DNA from: Arcanobacterium pinnipediorum
GTDB taxonomy: Bacteria > Actinomycetota > Actinomycetes > Actinomycetales > Actinomycetaceae
Direction of reading: 5' to 3'
DNA: 64,000 bases
Assembly (NCBI RefSeq): GCF_023973165.1
Contig: NZ_CP099547.1
Location: 1,054,001 to 1,118,000, forward strand
Each line of letters opens with the position of its first letter. Position 1 is the first letter of the stretch. Position numbers and translations under genes: made by a program. Below are positions 49,447 through 57,551 of this stretch, piece by piece. Under the pieces are notes generated by a model. That model saw only the letters and a program-made list of their open reading frames with translations, made no database searches and had not been told where the DNA came from.

Positions 49447-51021
49447 TTACTTGTGAGTTACTCCAAGCAAGTACAATCCAGTAGTCGCAATTGCATCAAC
49501 GCCATCGACGGTTGCTGGGTTGTAAGCGGTAATCATCGCACGGTGGAAGAGTGGGAAGATTGGAGCTTGTTCTGCAACGATATCCTGCAACTCGCCCCAC
49601 TTTGCCTTAGCTTCAGCACCAGCAAGGGAATCTGCTTCATTGATAAGCTGCTGGATCTGTGCGTAGATTTCAGGGTTGGAATTTGCGAAGTTGGAACGCT
49701 TATGCATCCAAGCGTTATCGCCATACCACCAAGAGAAGAAGATAGCTGCGTCGTTTCCGAATACTGACGGATCACCAGGGGCTAAGATAACATCGTAGGT
49801 TGGGTTATCAACGTCAGCGTTATCTGCGTAGAGGGCAGCTGATGCCTTGGATTCGATGTTGACGGTCAGACCGAGCTTCTCCCAATCTTCCTTGATCTGT
49901 GGTGCGAGGTTTGCAACCCAAGGATGATCTGTGGTCAAAAGAGTGATTGACTCAGTAGGCATTCCGGCTTCATCGAGCAGCTTCTTCGCATCATCCATGG
50001 AGTATCCCATGTCGGTAGCTGGCTTCTTGAAATCAGGATTTACTTCAGGCAAGAAGGACTGGGCTGGCTTTGCCTTGCCCGAGACTGCTGACTCGATCAG
50101 ACGCTCGGTATTAACTGCCTTGATCAAAGCACGACGTACTTCTGGCTTATCGAATGGAGCCTTGGTGGTGTTGAACATCAAGAATGGGTTGTTGTAACCA
50201 TCAACTTCCTTGACTTCCCAACCAGCACTCGTTAGTTCTGGGATAGTTGCAGCTGGTACAGCTTCCATTACGTCGGTGGTGCCACCAAGAGCTGCCGAGA
50301 GACGCTGGCTGTCATCCTTTTGTGGATTCCAAACGATCTTCTCTAGCTTTGCTGGATTCTTACCGTTGTAGTGCTCGTTGATAACGGCTGTAATAGGAGT
50401 TCCCTCTTTTGGAGCGGCCTCGAACTTGTATGGACCAGTACCGATTGGCATGGTCTTCAACTCATCATCGCTCATGCCTGCTGGGACGACCTTGACCAAA
50501 GCCAAGCGCTCTTCGAGCTTTGCAAATGGGTAGTTGAGTTCAACCGTAACGGTGGAATCATCCTTTGCAGTAACTGACTTAATTGCCTTGAAGAATGGGG
50601 TGTAAAGTCCACCTTCGTTAGAGTTGCGCTCGTATGACTTTACAACGTCATCAGCCTTAACTGGAGTACCATCAGAGAACTTAGCGTCCTTACGAAGTGC
50701 GATCTCGTAGGTGAGTTCGCCAACTTCCTTTGGTGCAGCTTCAGCAAGAGCTGGGTGGGTTGAATAGTCGGCCATATTGAAATTATAAAGGCCTTCTAGG
50801 ATGTGCCAATTAACGCCGTTAGCTAGAGCTGATCCAGCGTGGACTGGACTCCAATTTGTAGTTTCGTAAGCAACACCAACGTTAAGAACACCAGATGGAC
50901 CTTCCGGACCGGTCATTGCATCTTCGGTTTTCTTTTCCTCAGTAGTTGATCCACCACAAGCACTTAGCGCCAAGGCGGTCGCTGCAAGAGTTGCAACGAT
51001 TCGGGTCTTTTTCACAGACAT
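49447..51021 (-). CDS. ABC importer solute-binding lipoprotein, family 5
   Basis: The 524-aa protein starts with a lipoprotein signal peptide: basic MSVKKTR, a hydrophobic run, and the lipobox LSAC-GG (Cys at about residue 22). The mature part is a family 5 (SBP_bac_5) solute-binding protein; the IALRKDAKFSDGTPVKADDVVKSYER stretch (about 107-132) is the family signature. These bind peptides, nickel or glycans, and in several Actinobacteria sialic acid. It is first in the operon, with a good ribosome binding site (GAGAGGAAAG). It anchors in the outer face of the membrane and feeds OppB and the fused permease. Confidence 0.93.
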   Translation of the reverse strand: MSVKKTRIVATLAATALALSACGGSTTEEKKTEDAMTGPEGPSGVLNVGVAYETTNWSPVHAGSALANGVNWHILEGLYNFNMADYSTHPALAEAAPKEVGELTYEIALRKDAKFSDGTPVKADDVVKSYERNSNEGGLYTPFFKAIKSVTAKDDSTVTVELNYPFAKLEERLALVKVVPAGMSDDELKTMPIGTGPYKFEAAPKEGTPITAVINEHYNGKNPAKLEKIVWNPQKDDSQRLSAALGGTTDVMEAVPAATIPELTSAGWEVKEVDGYNNPFLMFNTTKAPFDKPEVRRALIKAVNTERLIESAVSGKAKPAQSFLPEVNPDFKKPATDMGYSMDDAKKLLDEAGMPTESITLLTTDHPWVANLAPQIKEDWEKLGLTVNIESKASAALYADNADVDNPTYDVILAPGDPSVFGNDAAIFFSWWYGDNAWMHKRSNFANSNPEIYAQIQQLINEADSLAGAEAKAKWGELQDIVAEQAPIFPLFHRAMITAYNPATVDGVDAIATTGLYLLGVTHK

Positions 51022-51072
51022 AGACTTTCCTCTCCATTGAGCATATGAGCAGTTATCAACTCTGCACGTATG

Positions 51073-51083
51073 TTGTCCGACAA
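51073..51083. promoter_or_regulatory. Candidate GntR-type operator at the importer promoter
   Basis: ttgtc-c-gacaa is a perfect palindrome overlapping the predicted transcription start (about 51081). The T-GT-N3-AC-A pattern resembles operators of FadR-subfamily GntR regulators. No regulator gene is adjacent, so the partner is unknown. Confidence 0.45.
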
Positions 51084-51087
51084 ATTC

Positions 51088-51116
51088 ATCGTAGATCCTT
51101 AAAGGTCCCGTTGCAA
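51088..51116 (-). promoter_or_regulatory. Candidate promoter of the importer-lyase operon
   Basis: On the minus strand TTGCAA (51111-51116) and TACGAT (51088-51093) are 17 bp apart. Each matches the sigma-A consensus at four of six bases. The leader to the ATG would be about 60 nt. Confidence 0.5.
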
Positions 51117-51168
51117 GGTATAACTACTGGTTTTCGGTAACGATCTGATAACACTTTCTTTGGATAGC

Positions 51169-52044
51169 TCACCGCACCCAACTCTGCTCACTGACATCTG
51201 AATAACGTTGAGCTCGGGCCGAAGTATATAAACACAGCGAGGTAGCTACCGCGACGTTGAGCGACTCGGATGCTCCCCACATCGGAATACGTACAAGCGC
51301 ATCTGCCCACTCCCGTTGTTCTTGAGTAAAACCGTGAGCTTCGTTGCCTACCAACCATAATGTCGGCCGACGCAGATCAATATCTGCAACAGGTTGCCCA
51401 CTACGCTGGGCAATAAAAGCAGCATCGGAAAGTACGCCGAGGTCTACATCTCCCCTGCCATCTGCAATCAAGACCTGGATCCCAGCCTGCTTAACGTCGG
51501 CGATTACACTGCGTACATCTTCATCTTCGAAAATTGGTAGATGGAAATATGACCCTGCAGTGGCACGCAAAACTTTTGGATTAGTCGCATCGACTGACCC
51601 CCGACCTAAAATAACAGCGTCGGCACCGCAAGCATCTGCAGAACGAATAATAGTGCCAAGATTACCTGGGTCTACCACTTCGATCGCACAGACTAAAAGT
51701 TGGGCTTTAGCGATAACTTGAGCAATATCTTCTTCGTCCGCTACATTCACTACTGCGAAAATTCCTTGGGAATTGGGCGATACCGAGGAAGCTAGATCAG
51801 GTGGCAAAAGATGGGTGTATGGATCAAGACGATCAAGCAATGCGTCGATATCACGGTGTAAAGATAGAGCTTGTGAGGTTACATATACGTCACGTACGTG
51901 ACCAGGAATATGTATTAAAGCCTCACGAACTGCCTGCGGACCTTCAACAATCGCTTGCCGATACTGGTGACGAGCCTTGCGTTTATAGAGTCCAGCAACT
52001 TTTTTCAACTGCCCGGTGTAGGACAGTATCTGCGTACGCGGCAT
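51169..52044 (-). CDS. TrmH/SpoU family rRNA methyltransferase (TsnR-like)
   Basis: The 291-aa protein has an N-terminal substrate-binding domain (about residues 1-100) and a SPOUT knotted methyltransferase domain. The motifs are DPGNLGTIIRSADACGADAV (about 125-144), VGNEAHGFT (about 233) and SLNVAVATSLCLY (about 260-272). It methylates 2'-OH of an rRNA or tRNA residue. It follows rplT in the mycobacterial order (Rv1643-Rv1644, tsnR), but here a terminator lies between them, so it may have its own promoter. Confidence 0.88.
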   Translation of the reverse strand: MPRTQILSYTGQLKKVAGLYKRKARHQYRQAIVEGPQAVREALIHIPGHVRDVYVTSQALSLHRDIDALLDRLDPYTHLLPPDLASSVSPNSQGIFAVVNVADEEDIAQVIAKAQLLVCAIEVVDPGNLGTIIRSADACGADAVILGRGSVDATNPKVLRATAGSYFHLPIFEDEDVRSVIADVKQAGIQVLIADGRGDVDLGVLSDAAFIAQRSGQPVADIDLRRPTLWLVGNEAHGFTQEQREWADALVRIPMWGASESLNVAVATSLCLYTSARAQRYSDVSEQSWVR

Positions 52045-52065
52045 TAAATCTCCTTGAAAATAAAC

Positions 52066-52104
52066 TACTACGCCCCCACTCTACTAAAGAGTGGGGGCGT
52101 AGTA
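52066..52104 (-). terminator. Terminator after rplT
   Basis: A perfect 17-bp stem (tactacgcccccactct / agagtgggggcgtagta) with a 5-nt loop lies 21 bp past the rplT stop. Minus-strand sequence after the stem is gtttatttt, and the plus side also has TTTTT, so it could work in both directions. Confidence 0.92.
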
Positions 52105-52125
52105 CGTTTTTATCAGCGCATTAGA

Positions 52126-52506
52126 TCATGCAGCTGGTGCATTGACATCAGCTGGCAGAGCCTTGCGTGCTGATTCTACGACAGCTGCGAACGCAGCTGG
52201 ATCGTTGACTGCCATTTCAGCGAGCATACGACGATCGAGTTCGATACCAGCGAGCTTAAGGCCTTGCATGAACCGGTTGTAGGTCATGCCGTTTGCACGA
52301 GCGCCGGCGTTGATGCGAGCGATCCAGAGCTTACGGAACTCATTCTTACGGACCTTACGATCACGGTAGTTATATACGAAAGAGTGCGTTACTTGCTCTT
52401 TAGCCTTACGGTATAGGCGCGAGCGCTGGCCACGGTAGCCAGAAGCCCGCTCAAGGACTGTACGACGCTTCTTCTTAGAATTAACAGCGTTCTTTACGCG
52501 TGCCAT
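52126..52506 (-). CDS. rplT: Large ribosomal subunit protein bL20
   Basis: The 126-aa protein is a clear bL20: [18 protein letters not shown] at the N-terminus, the [20 protein letters not shown] core (about 47-66), and [14 protein letters not shown] near residue 88. It binds 23S rRNA early in assembly and in some bacteria represses its own operon through the rpmI leader. A short acidic Ala-rich extension (VNAPAA) ends the protein. It is 27 bp after rpmI. Confidence 0.98.
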   Translation of the reverse strand: MARVKNAVNSKKKRRTVLERASGYRGQRSRLYRKAKEQVTHSFVYNYRDRKVRKNEFRKLWIARINAGARANGMTYNRFMQGLKLAGIELDRRMLAEMAVNDPAAFAAVVESARKALPADVNAPAA

Positions 52507-52533
52507 GTTATATCTCCTTTAGTGCGAGCTGGC

Positions 52534-52728
52534 TCAGATGCCGAGCAATGACTTGACCTGCTTGACGTCTGCCCGTGCCACCGGCTGATCCGAGGACAGG
52601 CGGCGGGTACGGCGGGAGGACTTGTGCTCGAGAAGGTGGCGCTTGCCAGCCTGCTCACGCATAAGCTTTCCAGATCCCGTCTTGCGGAAACGCTTCTTTG
52701 CACCGGAGTGCGTCTTCATTTTTGGCAT
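52534..52728 (-). CDS. rpmI: Large ribosomal subunit protein bL35
   Basis: The 64-aa protein starts [20 protein letters not shown], the universal bL35 N-terminus. The upstream in-frame ATG at 52743 adds MRENK and lies inside the leader, so I use 52728, which has an agggaaa ribosome binding site. Between infC and this gene (52729-52819) two small hairpins (52745-52760 and 52774-52790) are visible and may be the L20 control region. Confidence 0.98.
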   Translation of the reverse strand: MPKMKTHSGAKKRFRKTGSGKLMREQAGKRHLLEHKSSRRTRRLSSDQPVARADVKQVKSLLGI

Positions 52729-52819
52729 TTTATTTTCCCTCAATGCTGTAGTGAAACAGCTTTCTGTTCTAGCTTTCGGTCGAGCCGAAAACGGTTCGTG
52801 TCAGCTTGTCTTCCGTTAA

Positions 52820-53461
52820 TTAATTCTCATCCGCAGATTCGAGCAACGAAGCAACGCGCTCAGCATTTTTCTGGGTGCGACGTACTTCTTCAGCGCGACG
52901 ATTTTCTCGTTCTGCTTCACGACGACGACGCTGATCAGATTTTGCTTCTGACTTTCGACGCGTTGGTGCAAGCACCATCACCATCGAGCGTCCATCAACA
53001 CGAGGCGCAGATTCAACTACAGCATCCTCTGCAGTATCAGCTGCCAGACGCTCCATAAGCTTAATACCCATTTCCGGACGTGATTGTTCACGACCACGGA
53101 AGCGCAACTGAATCTTGACTTTATCGCCACCGTTGAGGAATTTAATAATTCGCTTCAACTTGGTTTCGTAGTCATGCTGATCAATCTTCAAACTCAAGCG
53201 CATTTCCTTGAGTTGGGTATTGCTCTGGTTGCGACGTGACTCGCGTGCCTTTTGGGCGGCCTCATATTTGAACTTGCCGTAATCCATAAGTTTAGCTACG
53301 GGTGGGTTCGCATTAGGCGCCACTTCAACAAGATCGAGGTTCGCTTCGTGAGCGAGTCGCAGTGCATCCTCCACACGTACTACGCCAACCTGTTCACCAG
53401 CTGGGCCCACTAGACGTACTTCGGCCACGTTGATTCGATCGTTGATTCTTGGCTCGTTGAT
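52820..53461 (-). CDS. infC: Translation initiation factor IF-3, non-AUG start
   Basis: The 214-aa protein has the N-domain ([40 protein letters not shown]), the linker, and the C-domain ([21 protein letters not shown]), ending with a basic/acidic extension of about 45 residues. The highly conserved RINDRI segment lies upstream of the first GTG (53428), so the true start is further up. ATC at 53459-53461 is in frame with AAGAGGAG five nt before it; an ATT precedes it with only two. IF-3 genes classically use AUU or AUC so that IF-3 can repress its own initiation. Confidence 0.9.
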   Translation of the reverse strand: MNEPRINDRINVAEVRLVGPAGEQVGVVRVEDALRLAHEANLDLVEVAPNANPPVAKLMDYGKFKYEAAQKARESRRNQSNTQLKEMRLSLKIDQHDYETKLKRIIKFLNGGDKVKIQLRFRGREQSRPEMGIKLMERLAADTAEDAVVESAPRVDGRSMVMVLAPTRRKSEAKSDQRRRREAERENRRAEEVRRTQKNAERVASLLESADEN

Positions 53462-53487
53462 AATTGCTCCTCTTAACTAACTTTGAC

Positions 53488-53599
53488 GTGCGACGCGCAC
53501 GGAGTCCAGAGGGCATACGGTTCTAAGCCGTATTCTCATGACCCGATCCCTTAGGGACCCAGGTGGGATTTTCTCCGCTTGCGTTCCGGCTTGTGCCGG
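53488..53599 (-). ncRNA. Structured 5' leader of infC-rpmI-rplT
   Basis: The transcript leader contains several hairpins in a row. Perfect stems are gtgcg/cgcac (53488-53500), atacgg/ccgtat (53515-53533) and ccggc/gccgg (53586-53599); tccct/aggga (about 53549) is weaker. The first of these ends 13 nt before the ribosome binding site. This fits autoregulation of the operon by L20 or IF-3. I could not assign it to a named RNA family. Confidence 0.6.
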
Positions 53600-53650
53600 T
53601 CGGTCATTGCCTAACTCTACCAGCTATATCGCTAAGAAACATAATGATTA

Positions 53651-53663
53651 GCCCCGCTGGGGC
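53651..53663 (-). terminator. Short GC hairpin after the SseB-family gene
   Basis: gcccc-gct-ggggc is followed on the minus strand by taatcattatgtttctt, moderately T-rich. It lies 28 bp past the SseB-family stop and upstream of the infC leader. Confidence 0.5.
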
Positions 53664-53690
53664 GCCGCGGCACAGTGAGCTTACACACGT

Positions 53691-54410
53691 TCAGGCTTGC
53701 CGTGGACGAATCTCAACAAAGTCAAGCCGAGCTTTGAGGTAGGGATCTGCCTCTAGTGCTCTCCCGAGTTCTTGCGCTGCGAGAATAACGCGATCGACTG
53801 GAGTTTCATGAGGTAAAAATACATCAATCACACTCCGGCCATACGCATCAGAAGTAATCTGGATATCGAGAACATGATCGATACGCTGTTGTAATTCACC
53901 TAATCTTTCGGCAACTTTTTTATCCGCCCAAGGCGCTAACCAGTTTCCTCCGGTTGCAAGCGAAATCACTGCACTACGGCTGATCCATGTTTCATGTTCA
54001 GTGCCAGGATCGAGCACAATCTGCCCAATTTTCTGCTTTAACGTTGCTAACGCAATCGACTCTATTCCCATTGGCACTGGTCGAGCTTTCTGATTCCACC
54101 CGCCCAAAGTTTCCACAGACGAAAAGACGGCAACCGCGTGCCGACCATCAGCAATAAGATGTGTGTGCAACGTTGTTGCATCATCAGATAAATCTAAGGC
54201 CGCAGTGGCATGCTCTTTGATTCGCCCGTCCTGATCGCGGCCAGGGTGAGAGTGTGGGATAACGGGAACTAACACTCGATCCAACACTTTGATAATAGCC
54301 TGAACACGTTGGGCAACCGGTTGCGAAAACGCCACTTTGAGATCTTGGGGAAGCGATCCATCATCTCCAGCAAAGGGATTAGGCGTAAGTAAAGCAGAAA
54401 TATTAGGCAT
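53691..54410 (-). CDS. SseB-family N-terminal domain protein
   Basis: The 239-aa protein shows the SseB-family arrangement found in Actinobacteria: a first half with RVLVPVIPH and VAVFSSVETLGGWN, and the PVPMGIESIALATLK and IVLDPGTEHETWISRSAV segments (about 112-150). The second half is helical. Function is unknown; the name comes from a Salmonella protein but the actinobacterial members are not secretion proteins. It overlaps the upstream unknown gene by 8 bp and lies just before infC. Confidence 0.75.
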   Translation of the reverse strand: MPNISALLTPNPFAGDDGSLPQDLKVAFSQPVAQRVQAIIKVLDRVLVPVIPHSHPGRDQDGRIKEHATAALDLSDDATTLHTHLIADGRHAVAVFSSVETLGGWNQKARPVPMGIESIALATLKQKIGQIVLDPGTEHETWISRSAVISLATGGNWLAPWADKKVAERLGELQQRIDHVLDIQITSDAYGRSVIDVFLPHETPVDRVILAAQELGRALEADPYLKARLDFVEIRPRQA

Positions 54411-55023
54411 CTGGCTGTTCCGTATCTTCAGTTACCTCACGCATAACTTCTGCAATCTCTGCTACCGATATCTGCGTGATTGCCCCGGCAACCTCTGCAG
54501 GATCCTGCTGGCCAAGTATTAATGACTCAACCATCGGATCAAGACTATTAAGGAGCAGACCACCAGGGATATCCTCACTGCGTTGGCCGTTGATAAATCG
54601 CACCGCGTTAACCAGACCTGAAGTGCCACTTTCAGCGCCGACGTCGTCGCCCAAATCCGCGGTAATCAGCACCACACCATACGCCGAAAGCTCAGAGAAA
54701 AGTGCTGCTACGCGCTGCGGGTTATCCGAAAGAGACTCCGACCCGGCTTCAGCCTCGGCGCCGTCCTGGGTAACGCTCTCCCCTAGGAGTTCAGAAATAT
54801 CCCAATCATCAAAACTGGGCACCGGTAACTCACGCACGAGCGCAACGCCCGAAGCAGTGGGAACCACAACTGCTTCAATGCCGCGTAACTTTGCAACTCC
54901 AGCAATGACCTTGGGGTTATTAAACGGAGTGAGAATAAGGTATCGCCGAGCAGAGTTCACAGCTAACCAGCCTTCCGATTGGGTTAAGGTTTGTAGGTTT
55001 TGCGCACCCACATTTGATCTCAT
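54403..55023 (-). CDS. Uncharacterised acidic protein coupled to the SseB-family gene
   Basis: The 206-aa protein has no signal peptide or membrane helix. I do not recognise the family. A central Glu/Asp/Ser-rich linker (about residues 85-100) splits two predicted alpha/beta parts, and the C-terminus is acidic (EVTEDTEQPDA). The ATG at 55023 lies at the right end of the pair, and the downstream gene overlaps it by 8 bp, so they are translated together. Upstream is the DtxR-like box shared with the VIT gene. Confidence 0.65.
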   Translation of the reverse strand: MRSNVGAQNLQTLTQSEGWLAVNSARRYLILTPFNNPKVIAGVAKLRGIEAVVVPTASGVALVRELPVPSFDDWDISELLGESVTQDGAEAEAGSESLSDNPQRVAALFSELSAYGVVLITADLGDDVGAESGTSGLVNAVRFINGQRSEDIPGGLLLNSLDPMVESLILGQQDPAEVAGAITQISVAEIAEVMREVTEDTEQPDA

Positions 55024-55074
55024 AACAGTTTAGACTGCCACACCCTAAACCTTCAAAACTTAGGACTACCGTCC

Positions 55075-55093
55075 CAAGGCTCGCCTAACCTTG
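55075..55093. promoter_or_regulatory. DtxR/IdeR-like box between the unknown gene and the VIT transporter gene
   Basis: caaggctcgcctaaccttg matches the DtxR consensus TTAGGTTAGCCTAACCTAA at 13 of 19 positions. The right half GCCTAACCT is perfect. It lies 67-85 bp upstream of the VIT-family start. DtxR-type regulators bind Fe(II) or Mn(II), which fits a metal transporter. Confidence 0.5.
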
Positions 55094-55159
55094 CTATACC
55101 AACGAAAAATTAAAGTCTAGACTGGCGTTAATAGCAGTCAAGAAAGAATGGAGAGCATT

Positions 55160-55924
55160 ATGACTCTGACTTACGCATATGATGAATGTGCTTGCGAAAT
55201 TAAGTCTAGCGCTCCTGCGCATCTTGATTTCACGCCGGCAAGTGAAGAAAACTCAGTCCTCGGGTCTCGGCTAAATTGGTTACGTGCCGGGGTGCTGGGT
55301 GCAAATGATGGCATCGTATCCACCGCAGGTATAGTCATGGGAGTTTCAGGTGCGGCGGTGAACAGTCACGCACTGTTTGCAGCCGGGTTAGCCGGTATGG
55401 TCGCAGGTGCGTTATCCATGGCAGCAGGTGAATACGTTTCGGTCTCCACCCAACGAGATACTGAACAAGCCGCGATCTCGCGTCAGCGCCACTTCTTCCG
55501 AACCAGCCCCGTCGCCGCCCAGCAACGCCTGGCGAGTTTGATTGCCGGGCAGGGAATCTCAAAACCTCTAGCGTGGCAAATGTCTGTAGAGCTGACGAAA
55601 AAAGATCCAGTTCATGCGCTCGCGCAATACGAATATGGTATCGACGCCGATGAGCTCACCAACCCATGGCATGCAGCTTGGGCATCCATGATTTCCTTCG
55701 TTCTTGGCGCAATCATCCCATTCTTGGCAATGATTCTCGCTCCGATTTCGGTTGCGGTACCACTGACAGTAGCTTCGGTGAGTATTGCATTGGCGATCAC
55801 TGGATCAGTTTCAGCATGGCTGGGTAGCGCACCTATTTTGCCGGCAACAATCCGAAACGTCGTTTGGGGCAACCTAGCGATGTGGGTAACCTACGGCATC
55901 GGATTTCTGGTCGCGAACGTCTAA
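55160..55924 (+). CDS. VIT/CCC1-family metal transporter
   Basis: The 254-aa membrane protein belongs to the VIT1/CCC1 family, which moves Fe2+ or Mn2+ out of the cytoplasm. WLRAGVLGANDGIVSTAGIV (about residues 40-59) is the diagnostic start of the first helix. It has five predicted helices, and the MAAGEYVSVSTQRDTEQA segment (about 88-105) with its conserved Gly-Glu-Tyr lies after helix 2. Bacterial relatives protect against excess manganese or iron. The ATG at 55160 has GGAG six nt upstream; an ATG at 55148 includes that site. Confidence 0.87.
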   Translation: MTLTYAYDECACEIKSSAPAHLDFTPASEENSVLGSRLNWLRAGVLGANDGIVSTAGIVMGVSGAAVNSHALFAAGLAGMVAGALSMAAGEYVSVSTQRDTEQAAISRQRHFFRTSPVAAQQRLASLIAGQGISKPLAWQMSVELTKKDPVHALAQYEYGIDADELTNPWHAAWASMISFVLGAIIPFLAMILAPISVAVPLTVASVSIALAITGSVSAWLGSAPILPATIRNVVWGNLAMWVTYGIGFLVANV

Positions 55925-55959
55925 AATACGTTTCGCGCACAGCAATACGTTTCGCGCAC
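55925..55959. repeat. Two-copy direct repeat after the VIT gene
   Basis: aatacgtttcgcgcac occurs at 55925-55940 and again at 55944-55959, 19 bp apart. It starts immediately after the VIT stop codon. No T-rich tail or stem makes it an obvious terminator. Confidence 0.6.
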
Positions 55960-56005
55960 GGCTATCTTCGCGATAATCGCACTGTGAAACCGCAGGTTGC
56001 TGGGT

Positions 56006-56809
56006 TTAGGAGCGAGACCCAGCCACCTGATCGACTGCGCCACCGAATCTACGGTTGCGAGAAGCATACTGGCTAATGCATTGCCATAAAATAGTCCGAT
56101 CAAAATCCGGCCACGCCTGATCAACAAACATCATCTCTGCATAAGAAGACTGCCACAACATAAAGTTGGAGATCCGCTGTTCTCCCCCAGATCGAATAAA
56201 TAGATCAACATCTGGAAGCTCAGGCTTATACAGTGCCTGAGCGATAGTGTGCTCAGTAATCTTATGCGGTTTAAGTTCGCCCTGAGCTACGCGCTGAGCA
56301 ATGTCTGCAACCGCGTCCGCAATCTCTGCTCGTCCGCCATAGTTACAACAAAAATTAAGCGTCAAGGTTGAATTATAGGCCGTTAGGCGCTGTGCTTCTT
56401 GAAGCTCTCGAATAACTGATGACCAAAGCCGTGGCTGGCGCCCGGACCAAAGAATTTTCACGCCCCAATCGTCGAGCTCATGGCGACGGCGATGAATAAC
56501 GTCGCGAGAATAATTCATCAAAAACGCAATCTCTGCCGGCGAACGGCGCCAATTCTCCGTCGAGAACGCATAAACCGAAACCACCTCGACGCCGATTTCA
56601 ATAGCTCCAGCCAGCACATCCATCAACGCCAACTCGCCAGCTTTATGACCTTCAGTCCGGGCAAGATTACGTTCATTAGCCCAGCGCCCATTACCATCCA
56701 TCACAATCGCAATGTGGCGTGGTATTGCTCGTGGATCAATGTGCGGTGGACGCTGCCCGATAGCAGGTGGCGCAATCGGCTCATGTTCCCGGGGATAGAT
56801 ACGTTCCAT
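56006..56809 (-). CDS. uppS: Isoprenyl diphosphate synthase (cis-prenyltransferase UppS)
   Basis: The 267-aa cis-prenyltransferase has the P-loop-like HIAIVMDGNGRWANERN (residues 32-48), the FSTENW motif (about 80), and the RxxR-containing LFIRSGGEQRISNFMLWQ (about 206-223). It makes the C55 or C50 carrier lipid needed for peptidoglycan. It lies 6 bp after recO and is the last gene of the run that begins with hrcA. Confidence 0.95.
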   Translation of the reverse strand: MERIYPREHEPIAPPAIGQRPPHIDPRAIPRHIAIVMDGNGRWANERNLARTEGHKAGELALMDVLAGAIEIGVEVVSVYAFSTENWRRSPAEIAFLMNYSRDVIHRRRHELDDWGVKILWSGRQPRLWSSVIRELQEAQRLTAYNSTLTLNFCCNYGGRAEIADAVADIAQRVAQGELKPHKITEHTIAQALYKPELPDVDLFIRSGGEQRISNFMLWQSSYAEMMFVDQAWPDFDRTILWQCISQYASRNRRFGGAVDQVAGSRS

Positions 56810-56815
56810 AATTCC

Positions 56816-57544
56816 TCAATTTAACTGAAGTAGTCGCAATGATTTAAGATGTTTTTCCACATGCCATTGAGCATAAGCCCCCACAATCGCACCAACAGCT
56901 TTACGCGCAGCCACTGGTGCATCGTGGGCACTGACCCAATCTCCACTAATTAATGCCAGCAACAATTGCCATGTTTGAACTGTTGGCGTAGCAGAGCCTA
57001 CCGGACGGCAATCATCACACACTGCACCTCCGGCAGCGATATTAAGTGCTGAGTGTGGGCCTGGAACCGCACACGAAGCACATTCATCAATCGCAAACCC
57101 CCACCCGGCAACAAGCATCGAGCGCAAAATATAAGAATAAACAACCAGCTCAGGCGGATGAGCCTTGCTAGCAATCGCATAGAGCGCTCCATGGAGCAAC
57201 GTAAAAAGCTCAATATCCGTAACGTCGTCGTCGTTCAAAATATCAGCAAATTCAACTATCGTGCTCGCAGCAGTATACGCCGCATAGTCCCTGCCGATCG
57301 TGCGTCCATACTGCGCCAAAGTATCAACCTGCGAAATAGTATCGAGCGTTTTCCCCCGATACACCTGAATATCGACATGCGAAAATGGCTCTACGCGAGC
57401 TCCAAACCGCGAGGCAGTCTTACGTACACCCTTAGCTACTGCACGAATTTTCCCGTGGTTGCGCGAGAGCATCGTAATAATACGATCAGCTTCACCAATA
57501 TCATGGGTACGCAACACAATCGCGTCATCACGATAGGTTTTCAC
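56816..57544 (-). CDS. recO: DNA repair protein RecO
   Basis: The 242-aa protein has an N-terminal OB fold (YRDDAIVLRTHDIGEADRII, residues 4-23) and a C-terminal helical domain with a zinc site CASC...CDDC (about residues 148-172). RecO loads RecA onto SSB-coated DNA with RecR. It lies 7 bp after era. Confidence 0.94.
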   Translation of the reverse strand: MKTYRDDAIVLRTHDIGEADRIITMLSRNHGKIRAVAKGVRKTASRFGARVEPFSHVDIQVYRGKTLDTISQVDTLAQYGRTIGRDYAAYTAASTIVEFADILNDDDVTDIELFTLLHGALYAIASKAHPPELVVYSYILRSMLVAGWGFAIDECASCAVPGPHSALNIAAGGAVCDDCRPVGSATPTVQTWQLLLALISGDWVSAHDAPVAARKAVGAIVGAYAQWHVEKHLKSLRLLQLN

Positions 57545-57551
57545 GGTAACC

